A stretch of 64,000 nucleotides of DNA from Spirosoma aureum (GCF_011604685.1 NZ_CP050063.1:507001-571000), one strand, 5' to 3'. Positions 16,439-25,862 are shown, numbered from the stretch's first letter. Program-made: numbers and translations. The notes: a model not told the origin generated them from the letters alone.

Positions 16439-17944
16439 ATGAAGATTGGCCGACTTCTGTTATTTATGGGCTTGTGGATCGGGCTGGGGTGCTCGATTAT
16501 GCCCGCACAAACGCTTACTCCTAACCAGGCCCGCACGGACCTTACTTATTTAAAGCGTAAACTCGATTTACTGCATCCGGGCATGGGTTATTATACGCCC
16601 AAGCCCCGTATGGAACAGTTGTACGATTCGCTCTACAACGGGCTGACGGCACCAATGAATTATCTGACGTTTTTTCATCATGTCAGTCCGTTTGTCACGG
16701 CGCTTAAAGACGGCCATACGAATCTGAATCACCGTAAAAACTTTATCGGGAAAACGACTCGATTCATTCCATTTTATATTCGGCCGGTTGGCGAGCAGTA
16801 TTTTATCAGTCATAATGTGTCGGCAGATACAAGCCTTCACCGGGGTACTGAATTGATTACGATTAACGGACGCACCGTAGCTGATCTGCATCGCGAACTA
16901 ATGGAAGCTGATCACTCTGGCTCCGATGGCGACAACCTGACGGGGCGGCAGCAATGGAGTTTGGTTCAATTTGCTGACTATTACGCAGCCTGGTATGGCT
17001 CGGCAGACTCCATAGTGATTACCTATCGATTGCCTGCCGATACACTCGTCCGGAAAACACGCCTGAACTGCCTGACACTGGCTAGTTTCCGTTCTACGAT
17101 TCAGCGCCGTTACCACAACGAGATCGATCGGCGGCCGAATCTTTCGGTACGGATCGTGGACTCGGCTACACGTACGGCTGTCTTGCGGGTATCGACATTT
17201 ATGGGAATCAAAAAAAATGATCCTTTTCAGTGGGCGTTTAATCGGCGACTCAAGCGGGCTTTTCGGGAGTTAAGAAAAGAAAACATCCAGAATCTGGTGG
17301 TCGATATGCAGGGAAATGGTGGCGGTATTGTTTTAAACTCCGCCCGGTTGCTTCGTTACTGGATGCCCAAACCATTTACAATCATGGAGCATGAAGAAAT
17401 GAAGCGGGCTGCCCGTAATGAACTCATTTCCCGCTGGAATCCATTTGCTGCGCTGAACTTTAGCTTACAATACAAAGCCAATGGTTCCGACGGTTTTGCC
17501 AGTCGTTCGTCCCGTCGCTATTATCGTCCCCGAAACCGTACGGCTTTTAAGGGTAATCTGTATTTCATGATGAATGGTGCATCATTTTCAGCGACGACGT
17601 CAGTATTGGCCAAAACGCTGGACGCCGGTATGGGAACATTCGTCGGTGAGGCCAGTGGCAGTGCATATTGGGGTGATTTTGCCGGTCATTTCAAGACAAT
17701 TACCTTGCCTTATTCGCGCATGCAAGTGCGAATTCCGCTCAAAAAACTGACCCATGCTGTAGTGGCCGATCGGGCAAACGGCTTCACCGTCGAACCAGAT
17801 TTTAGAGTTACGCGTTCTTACGACGATGTAATCACCAATCGGGATTATGTGCTGGAGTATACACTCCGGCTAATTCGTGAAGGTGTTGTGGCTCGGCAGC
17901 CTATTCAACCAATTAAGGCCAGACCGTTGCAGGCATCACGCTAA
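16439..17944 (+). CDS. Exported S41-family serine peptidase
   Basis: About 501 residues from the ATG at 16439; a GTG six bases earlier is less likely. The signal peptide ends near IMPAQ, and a Cys in GLGCS makes a lipoprotein possible. An N-terminal helical region (LTYLKRKLDLLHPGMGYY) and a degenerate PDZ-like part precede the C-terminal peptidase-tail domain (about 245-470). That domain has VVDMQGNGGG and the nucleophile region MMNGASFSATT (Ser near residue 384). These are features of C-terminal-processing-type peptidases (tail-specific protease family), which act in the periplasm. The usual Lys is not obvious after GEASGSAYW, as in several Bacteroidota members. Its substrate is unknown. Confidence 0.85.
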   Translation: MKIGRLLLFMGLWIGLGCSIMPAQTLTPNQARTDLTYLKRKLDLLHPGMGYYTPKPRMEQLYDSLYNGLTAPMNYLTFFHHVSPFVTALKDGHTNLNHRKNFIGKTTRFIPFYIRPVGEQYFISHNVSADTSLHRGTELITINGRTVADLHRELMEADHSGSDGDNLTGRQQWSLVQFADYYAAWYGSADSIVITYRLPADTLVRKTRLNCLTLASFRSTIQRRYHNEIDRRPNLSVRIVDSATRTAVLRVSTFMGIKKNDPFQWAFNRRLKRAFRELRKENIQNLVVDMQGNGGGIVLNSARLLRYWMPKPFTIMEHEEMKRAARNELISRWNPFAALNFSLQYKANGSDGFASRSSRRYYRPRNRTAFKGNLYFMMNGASFSATTSVLAKTLDAGMGTFVGEASGSAYWGDFAGHFKTITLPYSRMQVRIPLKKLTHAVVADRANGFTVEPDFRVTRSYDDVITNRDYVLEYTLRLIREGVVARQPIQPIKARPLQASR

Positions 17945-18004
17945 TGCCTTACTTTTATACGGTATTCGATTGATCGTAAACCGAATACCGCAAACCGTTT
18001 CTGT

Positions 18005-18550
18005 GTGTATTGTATCGTTGACGTCGAAACTACTGGAGGGGTAAAAGGTCCCACCCGACTTACCGAAATTGCTATCTTCCGCCATGATGGGCTGCAAGTT
18101 GTAGACTCGTTTCATTCGCTGGTGAACCCTGAATGCCCGATTCCGCCATTCATTCGTCACTTGACCGGTATTTCCGACGAGATGGTTCAGGAAGCGCCCT
18201 TATTTGCCGACATCGCTGAGCAAGTACTTACGATTACGCGGGATGCTGTTTTTGTTGCCCATAATGTAGGGTTTGATTTTAACTTCATCAAAAAGGAACT
18301 GGAATGGCTCGGCTATGATTATTTTCGGCGGACGCTTTGTACCGTACGGACAAGCCGAAAAGTTTTTCCAGGATTTCCATCGTACAGCCTTGGGAAACTC
18401 TGTAACTCACTCAGCATTCCACTCAATAATCGTCACCGAGCGCAGGGAGATGCAGCCGCTACAGTCCGGCTTTTCGAAATGCTACTCCAACATGATGCCC
18501 ACGGACTGATTCCCCGCAGTGGTGGTGCCTCCTTGGCAATTCATGATTAA
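18005..18550 (+). CDS. DEDDh 3'-5' exonuclease (DNA polymerase III epsilon-like)
   Basis: A 181-residue single-domain exonuclease read from a GTG at 18005. The DEDDh motifs are in order: VDVETTG (Exo I), AHNVGFDFNFI (Exo II), and HRAQGDAAA (Exo III with the catalytic His). LCTVRTSRKVFPG and YSLGKLC fit the DnaQ-like proofreading fold, which removes 3' nucleotides using two metal ions. There is no GIY-YIG or helicase domain. It ends just before a long bidirectional hairpin and converges on the sugar-dehydrogenase gene. It may be the replicative epsilon subunit or a paralogue; the sequence alone does not decide. Confidence 0.88.
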   Translation: MYCIVDVETTGGVKGPTRLTEIAIFRHDGLQVVDSFHSLVNPECPIPPFIRHLTGISDEMVQEAPLFADIAEQVLTITRDAVFVAHNVGFDFNFIKKELEWLGYDYFRRTLCTVRTSRKVFPGFPSYSLGKLCNSLSIPLNNRHRAQGDAAATVRLFEMLLQHDAHGLIPRSGGASLAIHD

Positions 18551-18561
18551 TACAATACTAG

Positions 18562-18608
18562 ATCAGGTCGTTATAGAATGGGTTAAATCCATTCCGTAAC
18601 GACCTGAT
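18562..18608. terminator. Bidirectional terminator between convergent genes
   Basis: Arms of 20 bases (18562-18581 and 18589-18608) pair with two weak positions around the loop GTTAAAT. It sits between the exonuclease stop and the dehydrogenase stop on opposite strands, so it probably serves both. Confidence 0.75.
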
Positions 18609-18628
18609 TCGCAACCAGATCTTCTTGC

Positions 18629-20929
18629 TTACGGTTTTACTAGTTTTATAACCTGCTTTTGGGTTGGTGTATTGGCCTGTAAGAAGTAAATTCCTGATGA
18701 CTTTCCTAGTTGTAACGTAGCTCGTTCGGTTGGTGCAGCCTGGTCAATCGTCGTATCGAACAGGCTACGTCCCTGGCTGTCGAGTGTTTGTAAGCGAAGC
18801 GATTGACCCGATGCACCACGTACATCAACGTCTACCGATTCGCTCAGAACCGGGTTGCCCAGAACTGTGACTGTTAATGCAGACGGTAATTCGGCACCGA
18901 GTCGAGGGCTTCCACTCGTGCAGAATGACAGCCAGTTATACGTAAAACTGGCTTCTCCCGCCGTACCTGCCTGTACCGCTTTGAGCGTTATGGTAGGATT
19001 ATCGGTGAAAAGTGTAACGGTATATGGCCCCAAGCTGGTGGTGGGCGACAACTCATTGGCAATCGAGAAGGAAATAGGCTGACCTGTCTGGCCTGAGTAT
19101 TGTGGATTTATACGAACCGAGCGTTGTCCGGCAGTTATGGTAGCACAGTTTACCATCGTTACACCCGTTATGGCAAAAGAACCCGGATTGGGTGTAGCCC
19201 CCGGATTGACTGTAAGTGTAAAGGAACTACCGGCGGTGAGACTGCCGGGATCGGTGGCCTTTACGCTTACCGTTGCCACACCCGATGTACTGGGGATGCC
19301 ACTGATGGTGGCTGGTCCTACAAAATTTAGCCCTGCTGGCAGACCACTCACGCTATACGTCAGCGCCGATGGGGTTTCAGCATCATTGAAAGCATTCGCT
19401 GGAATGAGAAAGTTAAAGTTTTGACCAACCGTTGCCGATTGAGGAGGAATAGGCGTTCCTGCTACAGGGGGCGTATTCGGCGTTGACCCGCCCGAACAGG
19501 CTGCCAACCAATTGTAGGTAAAGCTTGCTTCGCCAACTGAGCCGGTTTGTACCGCTTTAAGCGTAATCGAGGGGTTGTCTGTGTAGAGTGTTAGGGTATA
19601 AGGGCCAGCATTGGTCGTGGGTGATAATTCGTTGGCCACCGAAAACGAAATTGGCTGACCGGTTATACCTTCATATTGTGGAGAGAAGATCACCCTGCGC
19701 TGTCCGGCAGTTATGGTGGCGCAGTTTACCATCGTTACACCCGTTATGGCAAAGGCATTAGGGTTGGGAGCGGTATAGATAATCTTATAAAGCGCACCCG
19801 CAGAGATACTCAGGAAATACAGATTTCCATCGGGACCTGTCAATATACTCAGCGAATTGCCCGGCAGATTGGTAGCAAAAGGAGCACGACTGGCTGGATT
19901 GACGGAAAGGTCCAGCACGTTTATCCAGTTGTTGCAAAAATCCTGATAGAAATACTTGCCAATAAAACTGGCCGGATAGTTCGTGCTCGATGGATTGAAA
20001 AAGGTTCCACCCGTAATGGCGCATCCTTTGCCGTCGCCGGTACCATGCGGATAGGCGAAAACCGGGTTGGCGTAAAGTGGGTTTGAGCTTGTTCCTTCCA
20101 CAGTGGGCCAGCCAAAATTGAGCCCACTCGTAGTAGCATCATTGATTTCCTCCCAGTCGTTTTGACCTACGTCATTTACAAAGATTTTACCACTTACCGG
20201 ATGAATCGCAATCGTGTAGGGGTTCCGCAAACCATAGGCCCATATTCTCCTTTGAGACGCTGAACCGCTCGGAAACGGATTGTCGGCTGGTGCACTACCA
20301 TCGGCGTTAATACGGAGTACCTTACCTAAATAGTTGTCCAGCGTCTGTGAATTTGCTGGTGTCGCATTTTCGCCAACGCCTATGTAGAGTTTACCATCTT
20401 TGCCGAAGGTCATGGCTCCACCATTATGATTGGATGCGTTACCTAATGGATCTAGATCCAGAATTGCCGTCTCGCTTCCTGGCACAACCACATCGCCATT
20501 GGCTACGAATCGGCTAATGCGATTGTGTAGCTGCGGAGCCGGAACAGTATAATATAAATAGATAAAGTGATTACTGGCAAAATTGGGATCAAAGGCCAGG
20601 CCGAGTAAGCCTCGTTCACCGGTCGAGTCGACAGTCAGTTTCACAAAAGGAGCGGCCAATAAGCTTCCGTTTTTAATAACGCGTAATGCGCCACCCTGTT
20701 GAGTGATAAAAATTCGTCCATCGGGGGCAAAAGCCATAGCGGTAGGAGTATTAATGCCCGTAGCTACTGGAACCTGGCTAAAGTTGGCTGGATACGTTTG
20801 CGCCTGTAGAAGGTTTACAGTGCCTAACACCAAAGCCAGAAAAAGTAAAAATTGACTGTTCTGCCTGCACAGCCATACCAGTTTTGAGCATTTAGCAGTA
20901 CGTTGTAAAAATTTGTAGAAAGTAGTCAT
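18629..20929 (-). CDS. T9SS-exported PQQ-type sugar dehydrogenase with repeated two-Cys modules
   Basis: About 766 residues from MTTFYKF (20929); an upstream ATG adds nine. After a signal peptide ending LLQAQ comes a six-bladed propeller of the glucose/sorbosone dehydrogenase family (about 55-395), with GERGLLGLAFDP, SNHNGGAMTFG, YGLRNPY and LNFGWP. Family members oxidise aldoses with PQQ; the substrate here is unknown. The tail is module (402-487), a He_PIG-like Ig domain (495-585), a second copy of the module (594-679) and a type A T9SS sorting domain ending IKLVKP (numbering from the upstream ATG). The module has two conserved Cys. A paralogue without the tail is at 38242. Cell-surface or secreted location is inferred from the sorting domain. 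Confidence 0.9.
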   Translation of the reverse strand: MTTFYKFLQRTAKCSKLVWLCRQNSQFLLFLALVLGTVNLLQAQTYPANFSQVPVATGINTPTAMAFAPDGRIFITQQGGALRVIKNGSLLAAPFVKLTVDSTGERGLLGLAFDPNFASNHFIYLYYTVPAPQLHNRISRFVANGDVVVPGSETAILDLDPLGNASNHNGGAMTFGKDGKLYIGVGENATPANSQTLDNYLGKVLRINADGSAPADNPFPSGSASQRRIWAYGLRNPYTIAIHPVSGKIFVNDVGQNDWEEINDATTSGLNFGWPTVEGTSSNPLYANPVFAYPHGTGDGKGCAITGGTFFNPSSTNYPASFIGKYFYQDFCNNWINVLDLSVNPASRAPFATNLPGNSLSILTGPDGNLYFLSISAGALYKIIYTAPNPNAFAITGVTMVNCATITAGQRRVIFSPQYEGITGQPISFSVANELSPTTNAGPYTLTLYTDNPSITLKAVQTGSVGEASFTYNWLAACSGGSTPNTPPVAGTPIPPQSATVGQNFNFLIPANAFNDAETPSALTYSVSGLPAGLNFVGPATISGIPSTSGVATVSVKATDPGSLTAGSSFTLTVNPGATPNPGSFAITGVTMVNCATITAGQRSVRINPQYSGQTGQPISFSIANELSPTTSLGPYTVTLFTDNPTITLKAVQAGTAGEASFTYNWLSFCTSGSPRLGAELPSALTVTVLGNPVLSESVDVDVRGASGQSLRLQTLDSQGRSLFDTTIDQAAPTERATLQLGKSSGIYFLQANTPTQKQVIKLVKP

Positions 20930-21266
20930 AAAGCGTTGTGTTAAAGAGAAATACATTCATTATTTATAGGATCAAACTGTGATTTATTTTACAATGTTTA
21001 TTAATTTATCGTGTTGTAAATAAATAGTAGTTAAAAGGGCTTTTTGGATGTATGCCTATAACTAAGTTGTTTCGATTCGTATCTCACGTATCATTTAAAC
21101 GCCACGTTGAGATGCCTGTTAATGCTCTATCGCGGCTTTGATTGTAGCCGATATGCTTCACTTGAAATCACGATTATCAATAAATGCTAAATTTTTTTTC
21201 AACTTCCTGTAACCTTTGCTGAAAGGTGCAGTTTCCAGTTCCAAATGCTGTAAATCCACGTCTATC

Positions 21267-21842
21267 CGGTTGAACGCGCTAACAGATAACTCACTCATGC
21301 TCCAGGTAAAGGCGGGCAATCTGGATAAGATGGGCCTACTTTTCGAGCGATACCACCGACCGTTGTTCGGTTTCCTGTTCCATATGACAGGACAGACTGA
21401 ATCCAGCGAGGATATGGTGCAGACAGTGTTTTATCGGATGTTAAAATATCGTCACACGTTCACTGGCGAAGGGGAGTTTCGAAGCTGGATGTATCATTTG
21501 GCCCGGAACGTACTGGCTGACCAGGCGAAACAGAACAAACGTGTGGCGAATCATGCCAACGTCAACGAGATGGCCGAACGAATTGGGGGAGGAATTGATG
21601 CTGACGAGCAGTTACAGCAGGAACAGGATCGGGATATGCTCCATAAAGCACTGGCCAGGCTAAATGAAGACCATCGCGAAGTGTTGATTTTGAGTCGATT
21701 CCAGGAATTAAAGTACGAAGAAATTGCCCGCGTGCTGAATATAACGGAAGGTGCCGTAAAGGTGAGGGTCTATCGGGCTATGAATGAATTGAAGCGTATT
21801 TATTTAACAATTGAAACTGGTCGAAAAGCACATGAACTGTAA
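21267..21842 (+). CDS. ECF-type RNA polymerase sigma factor
   Basis: Sigma region 2 (LLFERYHRPLFGFLF, SSEDMVQTVFYRML, FRSWMYHLARN) and region 4 (NEDHREVLILSRFQ, YEEIARVLNITEGAVKVRVYRA) are both present, as in alternative sigma factors that direct RNA polymerase to stress or envelope genes. No ATG fits the family N-terminus. The frame is open from a TTG at 21216; a TTG at 21267 gives TDNSLMLQ close to the N-terminus, as in relatives, and an ATG at 21297 would cut into region 2. The stop overlaps the start of the anti-sigma gene, so the pair is coupled. It diverges from the sugar dehydrogenase. Confidence 0.88.
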   Translation, partial: RLNALTDNSLMLQVKAGNLDKMGLLFERYHRPLFGFLFHMTGQTESSEDMVQTVFYRMLKYRHTFTGEGEFRSWMYHLARNVLADQAKQNKRVANHANVNEMAERIGGGIDADEQLQQEQDRDMLHKALARLNEDHREVLILSRFQELKYEEIARVLNITEGAVKVRVYRAMNELKRIYLTIETGRKAHEL

Positions 21843-22647
21843 AAATGCCAATGAGCAATTTACCGAGTGGCTGAGTAACCAGTTACCGGAAGCCGAACGG
21901 CTGGAACTGGAAGCACACATGATCGGATGTCCTGATTGTCAACAGGAAGCCGATTCAATGCAGCAACTCTGGCAGCAGATGGGCACATTGCCCGTACCTG
22001 AACCCAGTGAACGAATGCGTGTTCAGTTCAATAGGATGCTTGATACGTATAAAGACACCATTAAAGCTGAGCAACCAACCTGGCTGGAACGTTTTATCGA
22101 GCAACTGCGCACGCTTTTGACGCCACAGGGAGCCTTACGACTGGCTTATAGCCTCGCACTGATCGGAATCGGGATTGGGGCTGGGTATTGGTTCCAGGAT
22201 AAACCAACCGTTGCTTCTCAACAGCAGATCGACTCGCTGTCGTTGCAGGTTCAGGAGATGCGCCAGATGATGCTCCTGTCATTGATTGAAAACCCATCGG
22301 CCTCTGAACGGCTGCGGGCAGTGAGCTATACGGACGAAATCAATCAGGCCGATGAACGTGTAGTAGAAGCGCTGTTAACGACGCTCAATAACGACCCGAA
22401 CGTGAATGTGCGTCTAGTGACACTCGAAGCACTGGCTAAACTGGCCGATGATTCGAAGGTTCGTCAGGGACTGGTGCAGTCGCTGACCCAGCAGGATTCT
22501 CCGCTTGTACAGGTGGCGCTGGCCGATGTGATGGTAAAACTGCAAGAGAAAAAGTCGATAAAACCGCTTCGTCAAATGCTTCGTCAGGAACATCTGAACG
22601 ACCTGGTTAAAACTAAAATTCAGGAAAGTATCAAAGCCTTATCGTAA
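21832..22647 (+). CDS. Anti-sigma factor with zinc-finger and HEAT repeats
   Basis: About 271 residues from the ATG overlapping the sigma stop (MNCKNANEQF). An N-terminal zinc-binding anti-sigma domain shows C-x32-H-x3-CxxC (AHMIGCPDCQ). One membrane helix (about 105-122, ALIGIGIGAGYWF) is followed by a C-terminal HEAT-type part (RVVEALLTTLNNDPNVNVRL, ALAKLADDSKVR). Anti-sigmas of this kind hold the sigma at the inner membrane until an envelope signal arrives. The HEAT part may be the periplasmic sensor and is less common than a bare zinc finger. Partner genes are the sigma upstream and the DUF4097 pair 37 bp downstream. Confidence 0.88.
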   Translation: MNCKNANEQFTEWLSNQLPEAERLELEAHMIGCPDCQQEADSMQQLWQQMGTLPVPEPSERMRVQFNRMLDTYKDTIKAEQPTWLERFIEQLRTLLTPQGALRLAYSLALIGIGIGAGYWFQDKPTVASQQQIDSLSLQVQEMRQMMLLSLIENPSASERLRAVSYTDEINQADERVVEALLTTLNNDPNVNVRLVTLEALAKLADDSKVRQGLVQSLTQQDSPLVQVALADVMVKLQEKKSIKPLRQMLRQEHLNDLVKTKIQESIKALS

Positions 22648-22684
22648 GGTAGTCCAGTAAATACCCTAAATCAAAAATCAGATC

Positions 22685-23542
22685 ATGAAACTATTTCTCA
22701 TCCCCTGTTTAGCGGGATTGGTGCTCGCTTGTGCCCAATCGCCGGTCAGTGCCCAGGAATTTAAGGAGCATGTTACGAAAGAGTTTGCGGCTCCAAACGG
22801 TGGTACACTGGTCATCTACAACATTAACGGGTTTATTAAGGTCGAAGGGTATTCTGGCGACAAGGTTGTGCTGGACATCGACAAAACAATTAAAGCAAAA
22901 GACAAAGACGTGCTGGAAACGGGCAAAAAAGAGTTTAAGCTTGAATTTGAGCAAAAAGGTGACAGCATTATTGCGTACATCGCTGAACCGTTCGATTCCC
23001 GGCCAAATCGTAACTGGCGCGACAGAGATCATGACCGTCGTATCCATTATGACTTTACGCTCGATTTCACGATCAAGATCCCTTACAAAATGAATCTGCA
23101 CGCGTCGACAATTAATCGGGGCAACGTAGATGTGAAAGATGTTGGTGGCTCACTGAAAGCAAACAATGTAAACGGTGCCATTGGCATCGTGAACGCCAAA
23201 GGAGCTACGGATGTACACACAATCAATGGCGATGTGGTAATCAACTACCTGGCTAGCCCCCCCGATAAGTCATCGTATTATACGCTGAATGGCAACATTC
23301 GGGTTAGCTACCCCGCTAATCTTTCTGCTGATCTACAGTTTAAAAGCTTTCAGGGGGAATTCTATACGGATTTTCCCGACGCCGAAATCTTGCCAGTGCA
23401 GGTCACCAAAAATCAGGAACGACGGGGCGAAACCACCGTATATAAGCTCAATAAGAATACTGCCATCCGGATTGGCAGTGGGGGAAAAACATTCCGGTTT
23501 GAGACGTTCAATGGTAACATTTACATTAAAAAACAATCCTGA
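22685..23542 (+). CDS. Exported DUF4097-like beta-strand-repeat protein 1
   Basis: A 285-residue protein with a signal peptide ending SPVSAQ (residue 24). After it come short repeating beta units around NGG, NVNGAIGIVNAKG and INGDVVI, the pattern of DUF4097/polymer-forming adhesin-like beta solenoids. A polar Arg/Asp stretch (SRPNRNWRDRDHDRR) sits in the middle. No enzyme motif is visible. It follows the anti-sigma gene by 37 bp and precedes a paralogue by five bases, so the four genes are likely one operon. The protein may be a target or sensor of the sigma system in the envelope; this is inference. Confidence 0.85.
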   Translation: MKLFLIPCLAGLVLACAQSPVSAQEFKEHVTKEFAAPNGGTLVIYNINGFIKVEGYSGDKVVLDIDKTIKAKDKDVLETGKKEFKLEFEQKGDSIIAYIAEPFDSRPNRNWRDRDHDRRIHYDFTLDFTIKIPYKMNLHASTINRGNVDVKDVGGSLKANNVNGAIGIVNAKGATDVHTINGDVVINYLASPPDKSSYYTLNGNIRVSYPANLSADLQFKSFQGEFYTDFPDAEILPVQVTKNQERRGETTVYKLNKNTAIRIGSGGKTFRFETFNGNIYIKKQS

Positions 23543-23547
23543 CTACA

Positions 23548-24402
23548 ATGACTACAATTAAGTTTTTAATAAACAGTTTATTGCTTCTGTTCATGTTCTG
23601 GGCTTCTCCGCTGGCCGCCCAGAGCGATGTAAAGGAGCAGATTGTCGTGCCACTAAGTGACCCGGCAAAGCCTGCCTTTCTGAATGTGGGTTTAGTAAAT
23701 GGCTCAATCCGGGTGGTTGGCGGTACGGGTAAAGATATCGTGATCGACGCAGTTGCCGCTTCTCGCCGGAGCGATCGGGAACGAGACCGGGAAAGAGAAG
23801 AGAGGGCAGACGCCAACTCGAACGGAATGAAGCGAATTTCCAGCGGAGCGGGCATGGAGGTTAGTGCCGAAGAAAAAGATAACCATGTTAAGGTTAGCTC
23901 TGATTCTTGGAAACGTTCAGTTGATTTGACCATTAAAGTGCCACAACGCTGTTCTTTGAAACTGAACACAGTGAATAATGGCGAAATTACAGTTGAAAAC
24001 GTGACCGGAACCCTGGAAGTTACGAACGTGAATGGCGCGATCCAGCTCACAAATATATCGGGTTCGGCGGTAGCCAATACGGTAAATGGTAATCTCACGG
24101 CTGCCTTTAAGACGCTCGATTCAGATACACCGATGGCTTTTTCAACCTTGAATGGCAATGTCGACGTTACCTTCCCGGCTAATGCGAAGGCGTCGGTCAA
24201 GCTAAAATCTGATCGGGGCGACATCTTCAGCGATTTCGATATCGATGTGGATAAGAGCCAGCCCAAGGGAACCCGTAGCGAAAAAAATGGTATGTACCGG
24301 GTAACGGTAGAAGACTGGGTTAAGGGGAAAATTAATGGTGGTGGCCCCGAAATGATGATGAAAAATATGCACGGAAATATTTATATCCGTAAGGCGAAAT
24401 AA
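23548..24402 (+). CDS. Exported DUF4097-like beta-strand-repeat protein 2
   Basis: A 284-residue paralogue of the preceding protein. The signal peptide ends SPLAAQ. It shares the order N-terminal NVGLVNGSIRV, an Arg/Glu-rich stretch (RRSDRERDREREE), then NTVNNGEITVENVTG, NVNGAIQLTNISG and a C-terminal GNIYIRKAK; the neighbour ends GNIYIKKQS. The close similarity in order and ending points to tandem duplication. The end of the operon is marked by a 28-bp perfect hairpin 14 bp after the stop. Function unknown; probably periplasmic or outer-membrane associated. Confidence 0.85.
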   Translation: MTTIKFLINSLLLLFMFWASPLAAQSDVKEQIVVPLSDPAKPAFLNVGLVNGSIRVVGGTGKDIVIDAVAASRRSDRERDREREERADANSNGMKRISSGAGMEVSAEEKDNHVKVSSDSWKRSVDLTIKVPQRCSLKLNTVNNGEITVENVTGTLEVTNVNGAIQLTNISGSAVANTVNGNLTAAFKTLDSDTPMAFSTLNGNVDVTFPANAKASVKLKSDRGDIFSDFDIDVDKSQPKGTRSEKNGMYRVTVEDWVKGKINGGGPEMMMKNMHGNIYIRKAK

Positions 24403-24415
24403 ATAGCTATAAATC

Positions 24416-24480
24416 CCAACGCCCGATCGTCACCGATTCCATTACGTTAAGCAATGGAATCGGTGACGATCGGGCGTTGG
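24416..24480 (+). terminator. 28-bp perfect inverted repeat after the sigma operon
   Basis: Arms 24416-24443 and 24453-24480 pair perfectly around a nine-base loop (ACGTTAAGC). There is no T-run directly behind it. Position supports a terminator, but the length is unusual. Confidence 0.65.
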
Positions 24481-24496
24481 CTATGGGCACAAAAAA

Positions 24497-24529
24497 AGAA
24501 AGTCGCCACGCAAGCAGGTGGGACTTTCT
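24497..24529 (+). terminator. Second hairpin behind the sigma operon
   Basis: AGAAAGTC-G-CCAC pairs with GTGGGACTTTCT with one bulge. It follows an A7 run and could stop transcription from the minus strand as well. The rest of the gap up to 24830 shows no gene. Confidence 0.5.
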
Positions 24530-24830
24530 GGTTAAAACCTATGATGGTACACTCTAATTAATTGGGAGCCTGTCAGTCCTTACTGTTGTCCAGACAGAAA
24601 ATAAGTAGCTTCAACTTCTATAATGAATAATTTACAGACTAAACGATAAATAGTCTGGTAATTGATCTAGAGATAAATAGCTCTATCAACTCTAAATGAT
24701 GAACCATTACTGTATAATACTACAAAGGAATAGTATTTTTTTAAGAGATAGTTTCATTAAATTAGCTACTTTTACCATTAAATTAACAATTGACGCTGGT
24801 AGTGTATCATCAGGTGGTTAATTCATAGGT

Positions 24831-25718
24831 ATGAGGCCGCAATTATTAAAAGTCCCCTTGTCATCCGAATGCTCGTTTAGTATTCGGCAGGATGTGGTGC
24901 CGTATTTCTATAATCGTTGGCATTATCATCCTGAAATTGAACTGGTGCATCTTGAAAAGGGGAGAGGCACACAGTTTGTAGGCGATAATATTCAAAACTT
25001 TCAGGAAGGAGATGTATTGTTGATCGGGTCAAACCTGCCTCACTACTGGCGGTGCGACCCCGTTTATTTTGACAATCAGGTGGGCTTGGTTGCTCAGGCG
25101 ACCGTTGTGCATTTTCGCGATAATTTTTGGGGTGATACTTTTCTCCAATTACCTGAAAATCGGTTGATTGCTCAGTTTTTGGAAAAGTCAAGACAAGGAA
25201 TTCGGTTGCATGGGCAGACGAAGGAGGAAACGAAACGATTGCTGGCTCGAATGCTTGCTGAGAAATGTCCCACCCAGATCGGCACCACCCGAATTATTTC
25301 ACTGATTCAGGTGCTGTCAATGCTGGCGCAATCAACTGAAATAGAATTGCTTTCTACAGTCGATTATCCGAATCATTTCGACGATGCCGATACCGATCGG
25401 ATCAATCAAATCTATGCCTATTCGATTGCTCATTTTCGGCGGAAGATTTCACTGGATGAAATTGCCAAAGTTGCCAACATGAGCCCAAATTCATTTTGCC
25501 GTTATTTCAAATCCCGCAGTCGCAAATCATACTCGCATTTTTTGCTGGAACTGCGGGTGCAACATGCCTGCAAACTACTTATTGAAGGCCGGCTAAGCAT
25601 TGCCCAGGTTTGTTACGAAAGCGGCTTCAATCAGTTTTCGGGCTTCAATAAATATTTCAAGCTAATAACGGGTAAAAGCCCGATGCACTATCAAAAGGCA
25701 TTTGGTGAAGCAGGCTGA
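24831..25718 (+). CDS. AraC-family transcriptional regulator
   Basis: A 295-residue regulator. The N-terminal cupin part has YNRWHYHPEIELVH, EGDVLLIGSNLPHYW and FRDNFWG, which in this family binds a small ligand, often a sugar. The C-terminal double helix-turn-helix (about 190-290) shows ISLDEIAKVANMS and IAQVCYESGFNQFSGFNKYFK followed by GKSPMHY. It lies 145 bp upstream of a GH116-type glycosidase gene on the same strand and probably controls it. That makes a carbohydrate or glycoside the likely inducer, which is inference from position. Confidence 0.92.
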   Translation: MRPQLLKVPLSSECSFSIRQDVVPYFYNRWHYHPEIELVHLEKGRGTQFVGDNIQNFQEGDVLLIGSNLPHYWRCDPVYFDNQVGLVAQATVVHFRDNFWGDTFLQLPENRLIAQFLEKSRQGIRLHGQTKEETKRLLARMLAEKCPTQIGTTRIISLIQVLSMLAQSTEIELLSTVDYPNHFDDADTDRINQIYAYSIAHFRRKISLDEIAKVANMSPNSFCRYFKSRSRKSYSHFLLELRVQHACKLLIEGRLSIAQVCYESGFNQFSGFNKYFKLITGKSPMHYQKAFGEAG

Positions 25719-25862
25719 TGATTACCACAAAGTCCACAAAATACCACATGATAACGCCATAAAGAAGTGCCCGATCAACCGATTGTGGCCAATTGCCGAC
25801 TCTTTTTACTGCTGGTTTTCCGTTGCTTTTATCGCCTAAACTTTAGAAGGTTCTGTAAGAAA

